From DASPKO01 sp035628055 (GTDB taxonomy: Bacteria; Planctomycetota; Phycisphaerae; Phycisphaerales; UBA1924): 20,271 nt of DNA. The notes under the pieces were generated by a model. It did no database searches. It was not told the DNA's origin and saw only the letters and a program-made list of their open reading frames with translations. Position numbers and translations under genes: made by a program. The stretch covers positions 1-20,271 of the forward strand of contig DASPKO010000236.1 of the NCBI GenBank assembly GCA_035628055.1. Reading direction: 5' to 3'. Positions 12,618-19,758 of the stretch are shown here, one piece after another (positions within the stretch are counted from its first letter, which is position 1; every line of letters starts with the position of its first letter).

Positions 12618-15602
12618 ATGGAGCCGCCGGCCCAGCAACCCGCCCCCGCCGCCGCGCCGCACGGGCCGGGGACCTCCGAGGAGGCGCCGCCCTTCCGCTA
12701 CACGGCCCGCATGGCCGACGAGATCGAGCGCCGTTGGCAGGCGTACTGGGAGCAGCACCAGACGTTCCGCGCCCCCAACCCGGGGCAGGAGGGCTTCGAC
12801 CCCGCCCGCCCCAAGTACTACATCCTCGACATGTTCCCCTATCCCTCGGGCGCGGGCCTGCACGTCGGGCACCCCGAGGGGTACACCGCGACCGACATCC
12901 TCGCCCGCTACCGGCGCATGCTCGGCTTCAGCGTCCTGCACCCGATGGGCTGGGACGCCTTCGGCCTGCCCGCCGAGCAGTACGCGATCCAGACGGGCGT
13001 GCACCCGGCGCTGACCACCCGCAAGGCGATCGACACGTTCCGCCGGCAGCTCAAGCGCTTCGGGTTCTCGTACGACTGGGCCCGCGAGGTCGCGACCATC
13101 GATCCCGACTATTACCGCTGGACCCAGTGGATCTGGCTGCGGGCGTACGACTCGTGGTACGACCCCGAGGCGCCCCGCGCCGACGGCGGGCGGGGACGGG
13201 CCCGCCCCATCCGCGAGCTGCTCGCGCTGATGGAAGGGGGCGACGGGCGCGTCAACGCCTTCGGCGAGCTGGTGTACGCCGGCCCGGCGGCGGGCCTCTC
13301 GGCCTTCTCGATGGGCGGGACCGACCCGGTGGGCACGCGGCGCTGGCACGAGCTCGCCGAGACCGAGCAGCGCCGCTTCATCGACGAGCGCCGCCTGGCC
13401 TACCTCGACGAGGTGATGGTCAACTGGTGCCCGCGCCTGGGCACCGTGCTGGCCAACGAGGAGGTGATCGACGGACGCTCGGAGCGGGGCGGGCACCCGG
13501 TCTACCGCCGCCCGCTCAAGCAGTGGATGTTCCGCATCACCGCGTACGCCGACCGCCTGCTGGCCGACCTGGCCCTGGTGGACTGGCCGGCCTCCACGCG
13601 CACCCAGCAGGCCGAGTGGATCGGGCGGAGCGAGGGGGCGGAGATCGAGTTCCCTCTCGATCTCTCGGACCTCCCGCCCGGCGCCGCGGCGGAGAGCGGC
13701 GAGTCGCTGGTGGTCTTCACGACCCGCCCCGACACGGTCTTCGGGGCGACCTACATGGTGATCGCGCCCGAGCACCCGCTGGTCGAGCGCGTGCTGGCCG
13801 CCCCGCCCCCGGGATGCGACGCCGCGGCGGTGCGCGCCTACGTCCGCGCTGCGCGTGACCGCGCGGAGCTGGACCGCGCCGCCGCCAAGTCCAAGACGGG
13901 CATCGCTCTCGGCGTGCACGCGCTCAACCCGGCCTCGGGGGCGCGCATCCCGGTCTGGATCGCCGACTACGTGCTGATGGGCTACGGCTCGGGCGCCATC
14001 ATGGCCGTGCCCGCGCACGACCTGCGCGACTTCGAGTTCGCCGGAACCTTCGGGCTCCCGATCGTCGAGGTGGTGCGACCCGAGGCGCCCCCGACCGCGC
14101 CGGCGGGAGCCGACACCCCGGGGTGCTTCACGGGCGAGGGGGTCGGCGTCAACTCGTCGGGCCCATCGCTGGCGCTCGACGGGCTGCCCACCACGGAGGC
14201 CAAGCGGCGCGTGATCGCCTGGCTCCGGGACTCGGGCCAGGGCCGGGCCCGCGTGAACTACCGCCTGCGCGACTGGCTCTTCTCGCGCCAGCGCTACTGG
14301 GGCGAGCCCTTCCCGGTGGTGTACGACGAGCGCGGGCGCCCCTACCCCGTCGCCGAGCACTCGCTCCCGGTCAAGCTCCCCGACCTCGAGGACTACCGCC
14401 CCGCCGAGGCCGACGACCCGACGCCCCTGCTCGCCAAGGCCACCGGCTGGACATTCGTGACCGCCGCGACCGCGGGGGTGGACCCGGACGTGCTCCCCCC
14501 CACGGCCCCCGTCACCCGCGAGACCAACACGATGCCCGGGTGGGCGGGCTCGTGCTGGTATTACCTGCGCTACTGCGACCCGCACAATGACGAGCGGTTC
14601 GTGGGCCGCGAGGCGGAACGCTACTGGATGGACGGCGCGGGCGTGGACCTCTACGTGGGCGGGGCGGAGCACGCGGTCCTGCACCTGCTCTACGCCCGCT
14701 TCTGGCACAAGATTCTCTACGACCTGGGCGAGGTCACCACCCCCGAGCCGTTCAAGAAGCTCTTCCACCAGGGCCTGATCACCAGCCACGCCTTCCAGCG
14801 CCCCGACCGCTCGCTGGTGCCGGTCGATCAGGCGGACGAGATCAGTCCGGGCGTGTTCGTCGAGCGGGGCACGGGGCAGCCGCTCACCTCCGTCGTGGCC
14901 AAGATGAGCAAGTCGCTCAAGAACGTCATCAACCCCGACGAGGTGATCGCGCAGTACGGGGCCGACACCTTCCGCCTCTACGAGATGTACATGGGCCCGC
15001 TGGAGGCCACCAAGCCCTGGAACACCCGGGACATCGTCGGGCCCCACCGGTTCCTCCAGCGCGTGTGGCGGCACCTGGTCGATGAGCAGACCGGGCGGCT
15101 GACCGTGTTGAACGACCCGCCCGACGAGCCGACCCTGCGCCTGCTCCACCGGACCATCGCCGGCGTGCGCCGCGACCTCGAAGCCCTCGCCTTCAACACC
15201 GCGATCGCCAAGCTCATCGAGCTGAACAACCACCTCGGGACCCTCGTGGGCGCGGGACGCCCCGTGCCCCGGCAGGTCGCCGAGCCCTTCGTGCTCATGC
15301 TCGCGCCGCTGGCCCCTCACCTGGCCGAGGAGCTCTGGGCGCGCCTGGGGCACACCCGCACGCTGGCGTACCACCCGTACCCCGAGGCGGACCCGGCGCT
15401 GTGCGCGCACGAGACGGTCGAGGTGCCGGTCCAGGTCGCCGGCAAGGTGCGCGGGCGCGTCCGCGTGCCCGCGGGAGCGGGGGCGCCGGAAGTCGAGGCG
15501 GCCGCCCTGGCCGACCCGGGCGTGGTTCAGTTCCTCGCCGGACGCCCCGTGAAGAAGGTCGTGGTGGTGCCGGGCAAGATGGTCAGCATCGTGCCGGGGT
15601 AG
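12618..15602 (+). CDS. leuS: Leucyl-tRNA synthetase
   Basis: The 994-residue class I synthetase joins leucine to tRNA-Leu. It shows YPSGAGLHVGHPEGY with the HIGH-type motif at 82-85, GWDAFGLPAEQYAI, the editing domain (TTRPDTVFGATYMVIAPEHP; GYGSGAIMAVPAHDLRDFEF), the CP1 entry RLRDWLFSRQRYWGEPFP, and KMSKS at 762-766 in the catalytic loop. The anticodon-binding domain and the C-terminal VQVAGKVRGRV extension complete it. Compared with ordinary bacterial enzymes (about 860 residues), roughly 75 extra residues (about 181-257) sit between WIWLRAYDSWYD and RLAYLDEVMVNWCPRLG, within the catalytic half; part is low-complexity, part (RPIRELLALMEGGDGRVNAF) looks structured. The Zn-site cysteines after NWC are not all kept. 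ATG 12618 is preferred over a TTG three codons upstream. Confidence 0.98.
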   Translation: MEPPAQQPAPAAAPHGPGTSEEAPPFRYTARMADEIERRWQAYWEQHQTFRAPNPGQEGFDPARPKYYILDMFPYPSGAGLHVGHPEGYTATDILARYRRMLGFSVLHPMGWDAFGLPAEQYAIQTGVHPALTTRKAIDTFRRQLKRFGFSYDWAREVATIDPDYYRWTQWIWLRAYDSWYDPEAPRADGGRGRARPIRELLALMEGGDGRVNAFGELVYAGPAAGLSAFSMGGTDPVGTRRWHELAETEQRRFIDERRLAYLDEVMVNWCPRLGTVLANEEVIDGRSERGGHPVYRRPLKQWMFRITAYADRLLADLALVDWPASTRTQQAEWIGRSEGAEIEFPLDLSDLPPGAAAESGESLVVFTTRPDTVFGATYMVIAPEHPLVERVLAAPPPGCDAAAVRAYVRAARDRAELDRAAAKSKTGIALGVHALNPASGARIPVWIADYVLMGYGSGAIMAVPAHDLRDFEFAGTFGLPIVEVVRPEAPPTAPAGADTPGCFTGEGVGVNSSGPSLALDGLPTTEAKRRVIAWLRDSGQGRARVNYRLRDWLFSRQRYWGEPFPVVYDERGRPYPVAEHSLPVKLPDLEDYRPAEADDPTPLLAKATGWTFVTAATAGVDPDVLPPTAPVTRETNTMPGWAGSCWYYLRYCDPHNDERFVGREAERYWMDGAGVDLYVGGAEHAVLHLLYARFWHKILYDLGEVTTPEPFKKLFHQGLITSHAFQRPDRSLVPVDQADEISPGVFVERGTGQPLTSVVAKMSKSLKNVINPDEVIAQYGADTFRLYEMYMGPLEATKPWNTRDIVGPHRFLQRVWRHLVDEQTGRLTVLNDPPDEPTLRLLHRTIAGVRRDLEALAFNTAIAKLIELNNHLGTLVGAGRPVPRQVAEPFVLMLAPLAPHLAEELWARLGHTRTLAYHPYPEADPALCAHETVEVPVQVAGKVRGRVRVPAGAGAPEVEAAALADPGVVQFLAGRPVKKVVVVPGKMVSIVPG

Positions 15603-15627
15603 TTCTTCGCGCGGGCGCCCGGGACGA

Positions 15628-15951
15628 CTACGCGGTGTTCTTCACGCGCTTGACCCGCCCCGGCGGAAAGTTGTCGCGCCGCGAGGCCGCCCCGCCCCCG
15701 AGCAGGCCCAGGTCCAGCAGCACGGCCAGCACCAGCAGCACGGTATCCAGGGGGCCGAAGCCACCGCCGTTGTTGATGGCGAAGGCGTAGGCGAGGGTGC
15801 TCACGGGCATGAACAGGAAGCCGAGGATCGGGATGAGGGGGTAGGCCGCCGTGCCCGAGAAGCCGCGCCCGATGTAGTCGCTGAAGATCACCAGCAGGAT
15901 GATCACCAGCCTCGGAACGAAGAGCGCCAGCAGGCCGAGCAGGCAGGGCAT
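15628..15951 (-). CDS. Small integral membrane protein, unknown function
   Basis: The 107-residue protein has three likely membrane helices: residues 3-23 (CLLGLLALFVPRLVIILLVIF), about 38-58 (PLIPILGFLFMPVSTLAYAFA) and 70-87 (TVLLVLAVLLDLGLLGGG). A basic tail (RRDNFPPGRVKRVKN) probably lies in the cytoplasm. The start at 15951 is supported by AGGGG seven bases upstream; a start eight codons earlier is less likely. It resembles small bacterial membrane proteins of unknown role found in many high-GC genomes, with no catalytic motif. It converges on leuS, whose stop is 25 bases away. Confidence 0.8.
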   Translation of the reverse strand: MPCLLGLLALFVPRLVIILLVIFSDYIGRGFSGTAAYPLIPILGFLFMPVSTLAYAFAINNGGGFGPLDTVLLVLAVLLDLGLLGGGAASRRDNFPPGRVKRVKNTA

Positions 15952-16021
15952 GGTCTTTCCCCTGGTCTGGAACAACCGAGCGCGGTGGGCGGCGCCATAC
16001 CGACGCGACAGGCCCCCGAGC

Positions 16022-16471
16022 CTAGCGGATCAGGCGGATGGTCGCGGGATAGCGGAAGTACTCGCCCCGGCCCGCCGCCACCGCCGCCAAGACCAGGCCG
16101 ATGGCGCCGAAGACGTAGAGCACCGGCACCGCGACAAGGCCGATGCCGCAGGTCGGCACCGCCAGCACGATGACCGCCAGGAAGAGCAGGAGCAGGCTGA
16201 CCTGGAAGTTCATCGCCTCGCGCCCATGGTCGTCGATGAAGGGCGACGTCTCGCGCCGGCGCATCCACATGATCAGCACCACCAGCGGCGGGGCCCAGAA
16301 GCCCACGATCGTCACCGCGGCCACCACGGCGGCGATCAGCCCGCCCAGGTGGATCCACATCGCGTAGCGGCGCTCCTCCGCGGTGGCGTGCGGATCGACC
16401 AGGGGGCCGCCCCCCTCCGCGCCCCCGAGCGGGTCGCCGACCGTCTCATGTGCCGCCGCCTTGTGTCCCAC
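16022..16471 (-). CDS. DUF4870 domain-containing membrane protein
   Basis: The 149-residue protein has a 30-residue hydrophilic start and then the DUF4870 pattern: MWIHLGGLIAAVV (helix 1), FWAPPLVVLIMWMRRRETSPFIDDHGREAMNFQ (about 59-90, with the conserved 'PFIDxHGxEAxNFQ' turn), a long helix (LLLLFLAVIVLAV), another (VLYVFGAIGLVLAAV) and the ending GEYFRYPATIRLI, which matches the family's 'GExYRYPLxIRLI'. Function of the family is unknown. The start is a GTG at 16471 with GGGAGG nine bases upstream; a GTG two codons earlier is too close to that site. A longer open frame reaching to 17434 runs antisense-shifted through mqnC and is spurious. Confidence 0.9.
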   Translation of the reverse strand: MGHKAAAHETVGDPLGGAEGGGPLVDPHATAEERRYAMWIHLGGLIAAVVAAVTIVGFWAPPLVVLIMWMRRRETSPFIDDHGREAMNFQVSLLLLFLAVIVLAVPTCGIGLVAVPVLYVFGAIGLVLAAVAAGRGEYFRYPATIRLIR

Positions 16472-16557
16472 GCGCACGCGCCTCCCGTCACGCCGGGACC
16501 TCCCTCGCGGAACGCCCCGGCACCTGAGCTTCTTGGATAAGCGGGCGCCCGGTTTCA

Positions 16558-16576
16558 GCCCCGGTTCGTGCGGGGC
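16558..16576 (-). terminator. Hairpin after mqnC
   Basis: Read on the minus strand, GCCCCG, seven-base loop CACGAAC, CGGGGC form a perfect six-pair stem 14 bases after the mqnC stop. There is no T-run, but position and stem suit a transcript end. Confidence 0.35.
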
Positions 16577-16590
16577 GTATCTGGCCCGGC

Positions 16591-18069
16591 TCAGACGCGT
16601 CCGGCCTCGACCGTCAGCTCGGCCCGGGCGCCCGCGGGGATCCCGGTGCTCGCCGGCACGCCCGTCCCCGCCCCCGCCCCCGCGCGGCGCGCCCGGTGCT
16701 TCGACCAGTCCGTGACCGCCAGGTCGGGAGCCCCCGACCCGGCCCCCGCCCCGTGCACGCGGATGAGGTCGTAGGTGTTGTTGCGCTGGGCCGGGGTGAA
16801 CCCCGCCTCGCGGATGAGCCGGCAGAGCACCGGCTCGTCGAGCCGGTAGCTGGTGCCCGCCGCGGAGACCACGTTCTCCTCCATCATGACGCTGCCCATG
16901 TCGTTGGCCCCGAACGCCAGGGCCACCTGCCCCACGTGAGGTCCCATGGTGACCCACGACGCGCCTATTGAGTACACGTTGTCGAGCATGAGCCGGGCCA
17001 CCGCCTGCGTCCGCAGGTACTCGGTCGCTCCCGCCATCCGGACGCGCCGCCCGAACTGCGGGTCCGAGGCCGCGGAGCCCGACCCGTCGAGCCGGGCGAC
17101 CGCGTCGCCCGGGAAGACCCGCTCGCCGTCGGCCTCGGCCGGGTCGCGCCCCCACTCCCGGGCCCGCCCCAGGGGCGTGTTCTCGCGCTGGAATGGCCAG
17201 GTGATGAACGAGACGTAATGTCCCATCGGTGACGGCGGGGCGCCCCGCTGTGCGGGGTCCGCCGGGTCCGTGCCCGACTCGCGCAGCGCCCGGTCCTGCC
17301 AGCGGCGCACCAGGTCGATGTGGTGCACACGGTCGGCGTGCCCCTCGATGTGCCCGAACATCATGGTGGCGCTGGTGAACATCCCGAGCCGATGGGCGGC
17401 GTGCATGACCGTCAGCCAGCTCTCGGCGTCGCACTTGCCCAGGCCGATCTTGCGGCGCACCGCTGGGGCGAAGATCTCACCCCCGCCGCCGGGGAGCGAG
17501 TCCAGACCGGCGGCGCGCAGGCGGCGCAGCACCCACAGCGCCTGCGCTTCCAGGTCCTCCCCGGGTGGATCGAAGAAGCGCACGAACTCGACGAGCTCGG
17601 GCGGGCTGAAGGCGTGCACGTGAACGCCCGGGAAGCGCTCCTTGATGGAGGCGAGCAGGTCCAGGTACCAGCCGAGCGGGAGCGCGGGGTTCATCCCCCC
17701 CTGCATGAGCACCTGCGTGCCGCCGATCGCGACCAGCTCCGCGATCTTCTCGTGCACCTGCGCCGGCTCGAGCGTGTAGGCGTCGTGATCGTCCGCGTCG
17801 CGCCGGAAGGCGCAGAAGGTGCACCGGGCGGTGCAGACGTTCGTGTAGTTGATGTTGCGGTCGATGACGTACGTGCGCACGAACTCGCCGTGGAGGGCCC
17901 GGCAGCGGGCGTCGGCGTAGCGCCCGAGCGTGTGCAGCGGGGCCCCGGTCAGGAGCGCCAGCGCCTGCGCCGGCGTGAGGCGGGCCGCGCCCGCGGCCAC
18001 CGCGGCCAGCAGGCCCGCGTCCTGCGCGTCCAGGTGGGGATGCTCCGGCGGGGCTGAGTAGATGCTCAT
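16591..18069 (-). CDS. mqnC: Radical SAM cyclic dehypoxanthinyl futalosine synthase (MqnC)
   Basis: The 492-residue radical SAM enzyme fits MqnC, which cyclises dehypoxanthine futalosine in the futalosine route to menaquinone. The [4Fe-4S] motif is CTARCTFCAF (Cys79, 83, 86) after RNINYTNV. Family landmarks follow: GGTQVLMQGGMNP, HVHAFSPPELVEF, AGLDSLPGGGGEIF, ATMMFGHIEGHADRVHHI, FITWPFQRENT and FGANDMGSVMMEENVVSAAG. These separate it from CofH and MqnE. It is over 100 residues longer than typical: extra stretches occur at about 260-275 and 300-330 (both Ala/Gly/Asp-rich, the second between GRAREWG and the helix with EYLRTQAVARLML), plus a 45-residue Gly/Ala-rich tail. ATG 18069 keeps the full N-terminal helix bundle. 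No other menaquinone gene is in the window. Confidence 0.93.
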   Translation of the reverse strand: MSIYSAPPEHPHLDAQDAGLLAAVAAGAARLTPAQALALLTGAPLHTLGRYADARCRALHGEFVRTYVIDRNINYTNVCTARCTFCAFRRDADDHDAYTLEPAQVHEKIAELVAIGGTQVLMQGGMNPALPLGWYLDLLASIKERFPGVHVHAFSPPELVEFVRFFDPPGEDLEAQALWVLRRLRAAGLDSLPGGGGEIFAPAVRRKIGLGKCDAESWLTVMHAAHRLGMFTSATMMFGHIEGHADRVHHIDLVRRWQDRALRESGTDPADPAQRGAPPSPMGHYVSFITWPFQRENTPLGRAREWGRDPAEADGERVFPGDAVARLDGSGSAASDPQFGRRVRMAGATEYLRTQAVARLMLDNVYSIGASWVTMGPHVGQVALAFGANDMGSVMMEENVVSAAGTSYRLDEPVLCRLIREAGFTPAQRNNTYDLIRVHGAGAGSGAPDLAVTDWSKHRARRAGAGAGTGVPASTGIPAGARAELTVEAGRV

Positions 18070-18093
18070 GGGGCGGCTCGGGGCCCTGTCGCG

Positions 18094-18115
18094 GTTTTCA
18101 GTCAGACGTGAAAAC
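18094..18115 (-). promoter_or_regulatory. Inverted repeat GTTTTCA-N8-TGAAAAC upstream of mqnC (possible operator)
   Basis: GTTTTCA (18094-18100) and TGAAAAC (18109-18115) are exact complements separated by eight bases. It is an AT-rich island in GC-rich sequence, 25 bases before the mqnC start. The left-reading strand carries TAGTTT across its edge (18117-18112), which could serve as a -10 box, so a repressor bound here would block transcription. It could also fold as a small RNA hairpin. Confidence 0.4.
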
Positions 18116-18154
18116 TACCGTAGGCGGCCCGTCCCGGCCCATCCCGATCCCCCC

Positions 18155-18176
18155 GGCGCGCCCGTTTGGGCGCGCC
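18155..18176 (-). terminator. Hairpin directly after the alpha/beta hydrolase gene
   Basis: GGCGCGCCC (18155-18163), loop GTTT, GGGCGCGCC (18168-18176) form a perfect nine-pair stem starting four bases past the hydrolase stop codon. No T-run follows on the minus strand. Strength and placement suggest it ends or stabilises the hydrolase transcript, separating it from mqnC. Confidence 0.5.
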
Positions 18177-18180
18177 CGCC

Positions 18181-19002
18181 TCACCCGCCGCCGTCCAGCA
18201 GGTGCCGGCGCAAGAACCCCACCTGCGCGTCCTTGGCTTCCGCGGCGTGCCGCCCGAAGCCGGCGTGCTCCTGGGGCGCCCCCGTGCGCTCCCAGGTGAC
18301 CAGCTCGATGAGGTCCTCGGACGCCCCGCGGGCGCGGTAGTGCGCCCGCAGCCGGTCCAGGAACTCCCGCATCGTCCGCGCCGGCACCACGCGGTCGGCC
18401 TCGCAGTGCAGCGCCAGCAGCGGGATCGGGCGCCAGCCGTCCAGGTGCTGCGCGGGATCGACGGCCGCGACCGCGCGGGCCTCGTGCCGCACCGGCCAGG
18501 GCGCGCCGGGCCCGCCCGTGTAGAGCGCGGCCAGGTCCCCCGTCGTCGCCTCCACCGCGGCGCACGCGAAGGTGTGCTCGTCGCACAGGCGGCGCAGCGC
18601 CGCCATCCCGCCCGCCGACATCCCGCCGATCCCGACGCGGTCGAGGTCGAACAGGCCGCCGAGCTCCGGGTCGGCGAGCGCGTCGATCACCTCGTCGATC
18701 TCCGAGAGCACCCGGGCCAGCACGGCGGGCGTCTGCTCGGGTCGGTCCATGCCGGCCTCGGCGCGCTCGCCGTGACCGGGCAGGTCGATGGCGCACGCGG
18801 CGATGCCGGCGCGCACCCAGCGCAGGTATCGCCCCGGGTCCAGCTCCTTGCGCGCGGTGCGTCCGTGCAGCCACACCATCACCGGCGCGGGCGTGGTCCA
18901 GTCCGGGTGGGCCAGCAGCCCGGGAATGCCGGAGCGCCCCAGCCGCCGCGGGCGGGCGCGCCGGGCCAGATCAGCGGGGAACCTCTCAAAGCGGGGGTCC
19001 AC
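18181..19002 (-). CDS. Alpha/beta hydrolase (dienelactone hydrolase/peptidase-like)
   Basis: The 273-residue protein has the alpha/beta hydrolase layout: PVMVWLHGRTARKELD (oxyanion loop HG, about 40-55), ACAIDLPGHGER (69-80), nucleophile elbow GIGGMSAGG with Ser129, ALHCEADRVVP with acid Asp203, and PQEHAGFGRHA supplying the histidine (His246 or His252). Such enzymes hydrolyse esters or peptides; the substrate is unknown. No signal peptide is apparent, so it is probably cytoplasmic. The GTG at 19002 gives a normal family length, and a TACGGT box ends five bases upstream of it with no Shine-Dalgarno, pointing to a leaderless transcript. Longer in-frame extensions run through the divergent promoter region and are rejected. 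It is divergent from the sigma factor gene. Confidence 0.87.
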   Translation of the reverse strand: MDPRFERFPADLARRARPRRLGRSGIPGLLAHPDWTTPAPVMVWLHGRTARKELDPGRYLRWVRAGIAACAIDLPGHGERAEAGMDRPEQTPAVLARVLSEIDEVIDALADPELGGLFDLDRVGIGGMSAGGMAALRRLCDEHTFACAAVEATTGDLAALYTGGPGAPWPVRHEARAVAAVDPAQHLDGWRPIPLLALHCEADRVVPARTMREFLDRLRAHYRARGASEDLIELVTWERTGAPQEHAGFGRHAAEAKDAQVGFLRRHLLDGGG

Positions 19003-19007
19003 CGGGG

Positions 19008-19013
19008 ACCGTA
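19008..19013 (-). promoter_or_regulatory. Candidate -10 box TACGGT for the alpha/beta hydrolase
   Basis: On the minus strand TACGGT is followed by CCCCG and the GTG start. The spacing matches the leaderless arrangement before the SRAP and leuS genes. Confidence 0.3.
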
Positions 19014-19073
19014 GCGGGAGTCGGCGATGCCGGCCGCTCGGGCACCCCGCCGATCCGGCCCGCCCCACCGCAG

Positions 19074-19079
19074 TAGACT
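19074..19079 (+). promoter_or_regulatory. Candidate -10 box TAGACT for the ECF sigma factor operon
   Basis: TAGACT lies 64 bases before the preferred TTG start and downstream of the alternative ATG at 19027. If it is the promoter, the ATG cannot be on the transcript. Confidence 0.3.
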
Positions 19080-19143
19080 CACCGGCCCCGCAGCGCGGGA
19101 TGTCGCGGCGCGCGTTCGGACGCGGTTTGGGAGGCCTCACCCG

Positions 19144-19758
19144 TTGCCTGCGGAAGCTCGGACCGATGAGGAGCTGGTCGAGGCGTACCGGCGCGGGGAG
19201 ACCGCGGCGTTCGCGACCCTGGTCCGCCGGCACCACGACGACCTGATCCGCTTCCTGGTGCGGCTCACCGGCAACGCCGCGGTCGCAGAGGACGCCTTCC
19301 AGGAGTCCTTCCTCCAGGTGCATTTATCGGCCGAGAGCTTCGACGTCTCCCGTCGGTTCAAACCCTGGCTTTTCACGATTGCCGCGAACAAGGCCCGCGA
19401 CGCGCTCCGTAGGAGTTCCCGACGCAAGGCCCTGGACCTGTCCGCTCCCATCGCCGGCTCCGGCGGCGAGGACGGGCAAGGGCAGACCTACGTCGACCTG
19501 ATGGAGATCGACGTCGACCCGCCCCACGCGGCCCTCGACGCCGAGGAACGCAATCGCCTGGTGCAGGAGGCGCTCGCCGGCCTGCCCTACTCGCTCAGGG
19601 AGATCCTGCTTCTGGCCTACTTCCAGCGCATGAGCTACAACCAGGTCGCCGAGGCCCTGGGCATCCCGCTGGGGACCGTCAAGTCCCGCCTGCACTCGGC
19701 CGTCGCGGCCTTCGCCCGGCGCTGGAACATCGTGTCGAAGGGGTACATGGACGAATGA
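19144..19758 (+). CDS. ECF-type RNA polymerase sigma factor
   Basis: The 204-residue protein is a sigma-70 family ECF factor. Region 2 runs from DEELVEAYRRGETAAFATLV (about 8-27) through HHDDLIRFLVRLTGNAAVAEDAFQESFLQV and FKPWLFTIAANKARDALRR (the DNA-melting and -10 helices). A poorly conserved linker (about 95-125) leads to region 4, LPYSLREILLLAYFQRMSYN, then QVAEALGIPLGTVKSRLHSA, the -35-binding helix-turn-helix. The TTG at 19144 is chosen because GGGAGG lies nine bases upstream (19129-19134) and the length is then normal; an ATG at 19027 would add 39 basic residues and lies upstream of the likely promoter. The stop overlaps the next start as ATGA. Signal and target genes are not visible. 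Confidence 0.93.
   Translation: MPAEARTDEELVEAYRRGETAAFATLVRRHHDDLIRFLVRLTGNAAVAEDAFQESFLQVHLSAESFDVSRRFKPWLFTIAANKARDALRRSSRRKALDLSAPIAGSGGEDGQGQTYVDLMEIDVDPPHAALDAEERNRLVQEALAGLPYSLREILLLAYFQRMSYNQVAEALGIPLGTVKSRLHSAVAAFARRWNIVSKGYMDE

Noticed and set aside
12603..15410. A 935-codon open frame on the minus strand opposite leuS
   Set aside because: It mirrors leuS codon structure in very GC-rich DNA, is Arg/Val/Gly-rich with no recognisable domain, and leuS is certain.
16472..17434. Long N-terminal extension of the DUF4870 frame
   Set aside because: It runs out of frame through mqnC, has low-complexity Arg/Gly/Ala sequence, and a GTG with a GGGAGG site at 16471 gives the normal protein.
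19027..19143. ATG at 19027 as the sigma factor start
   Set aside because: It lacks a ribosome site, adds a basic tail not seen in ECF factors, and lies upstream of a likely -10 box; TTG 19144 has GGGAGG nine bases ahead.
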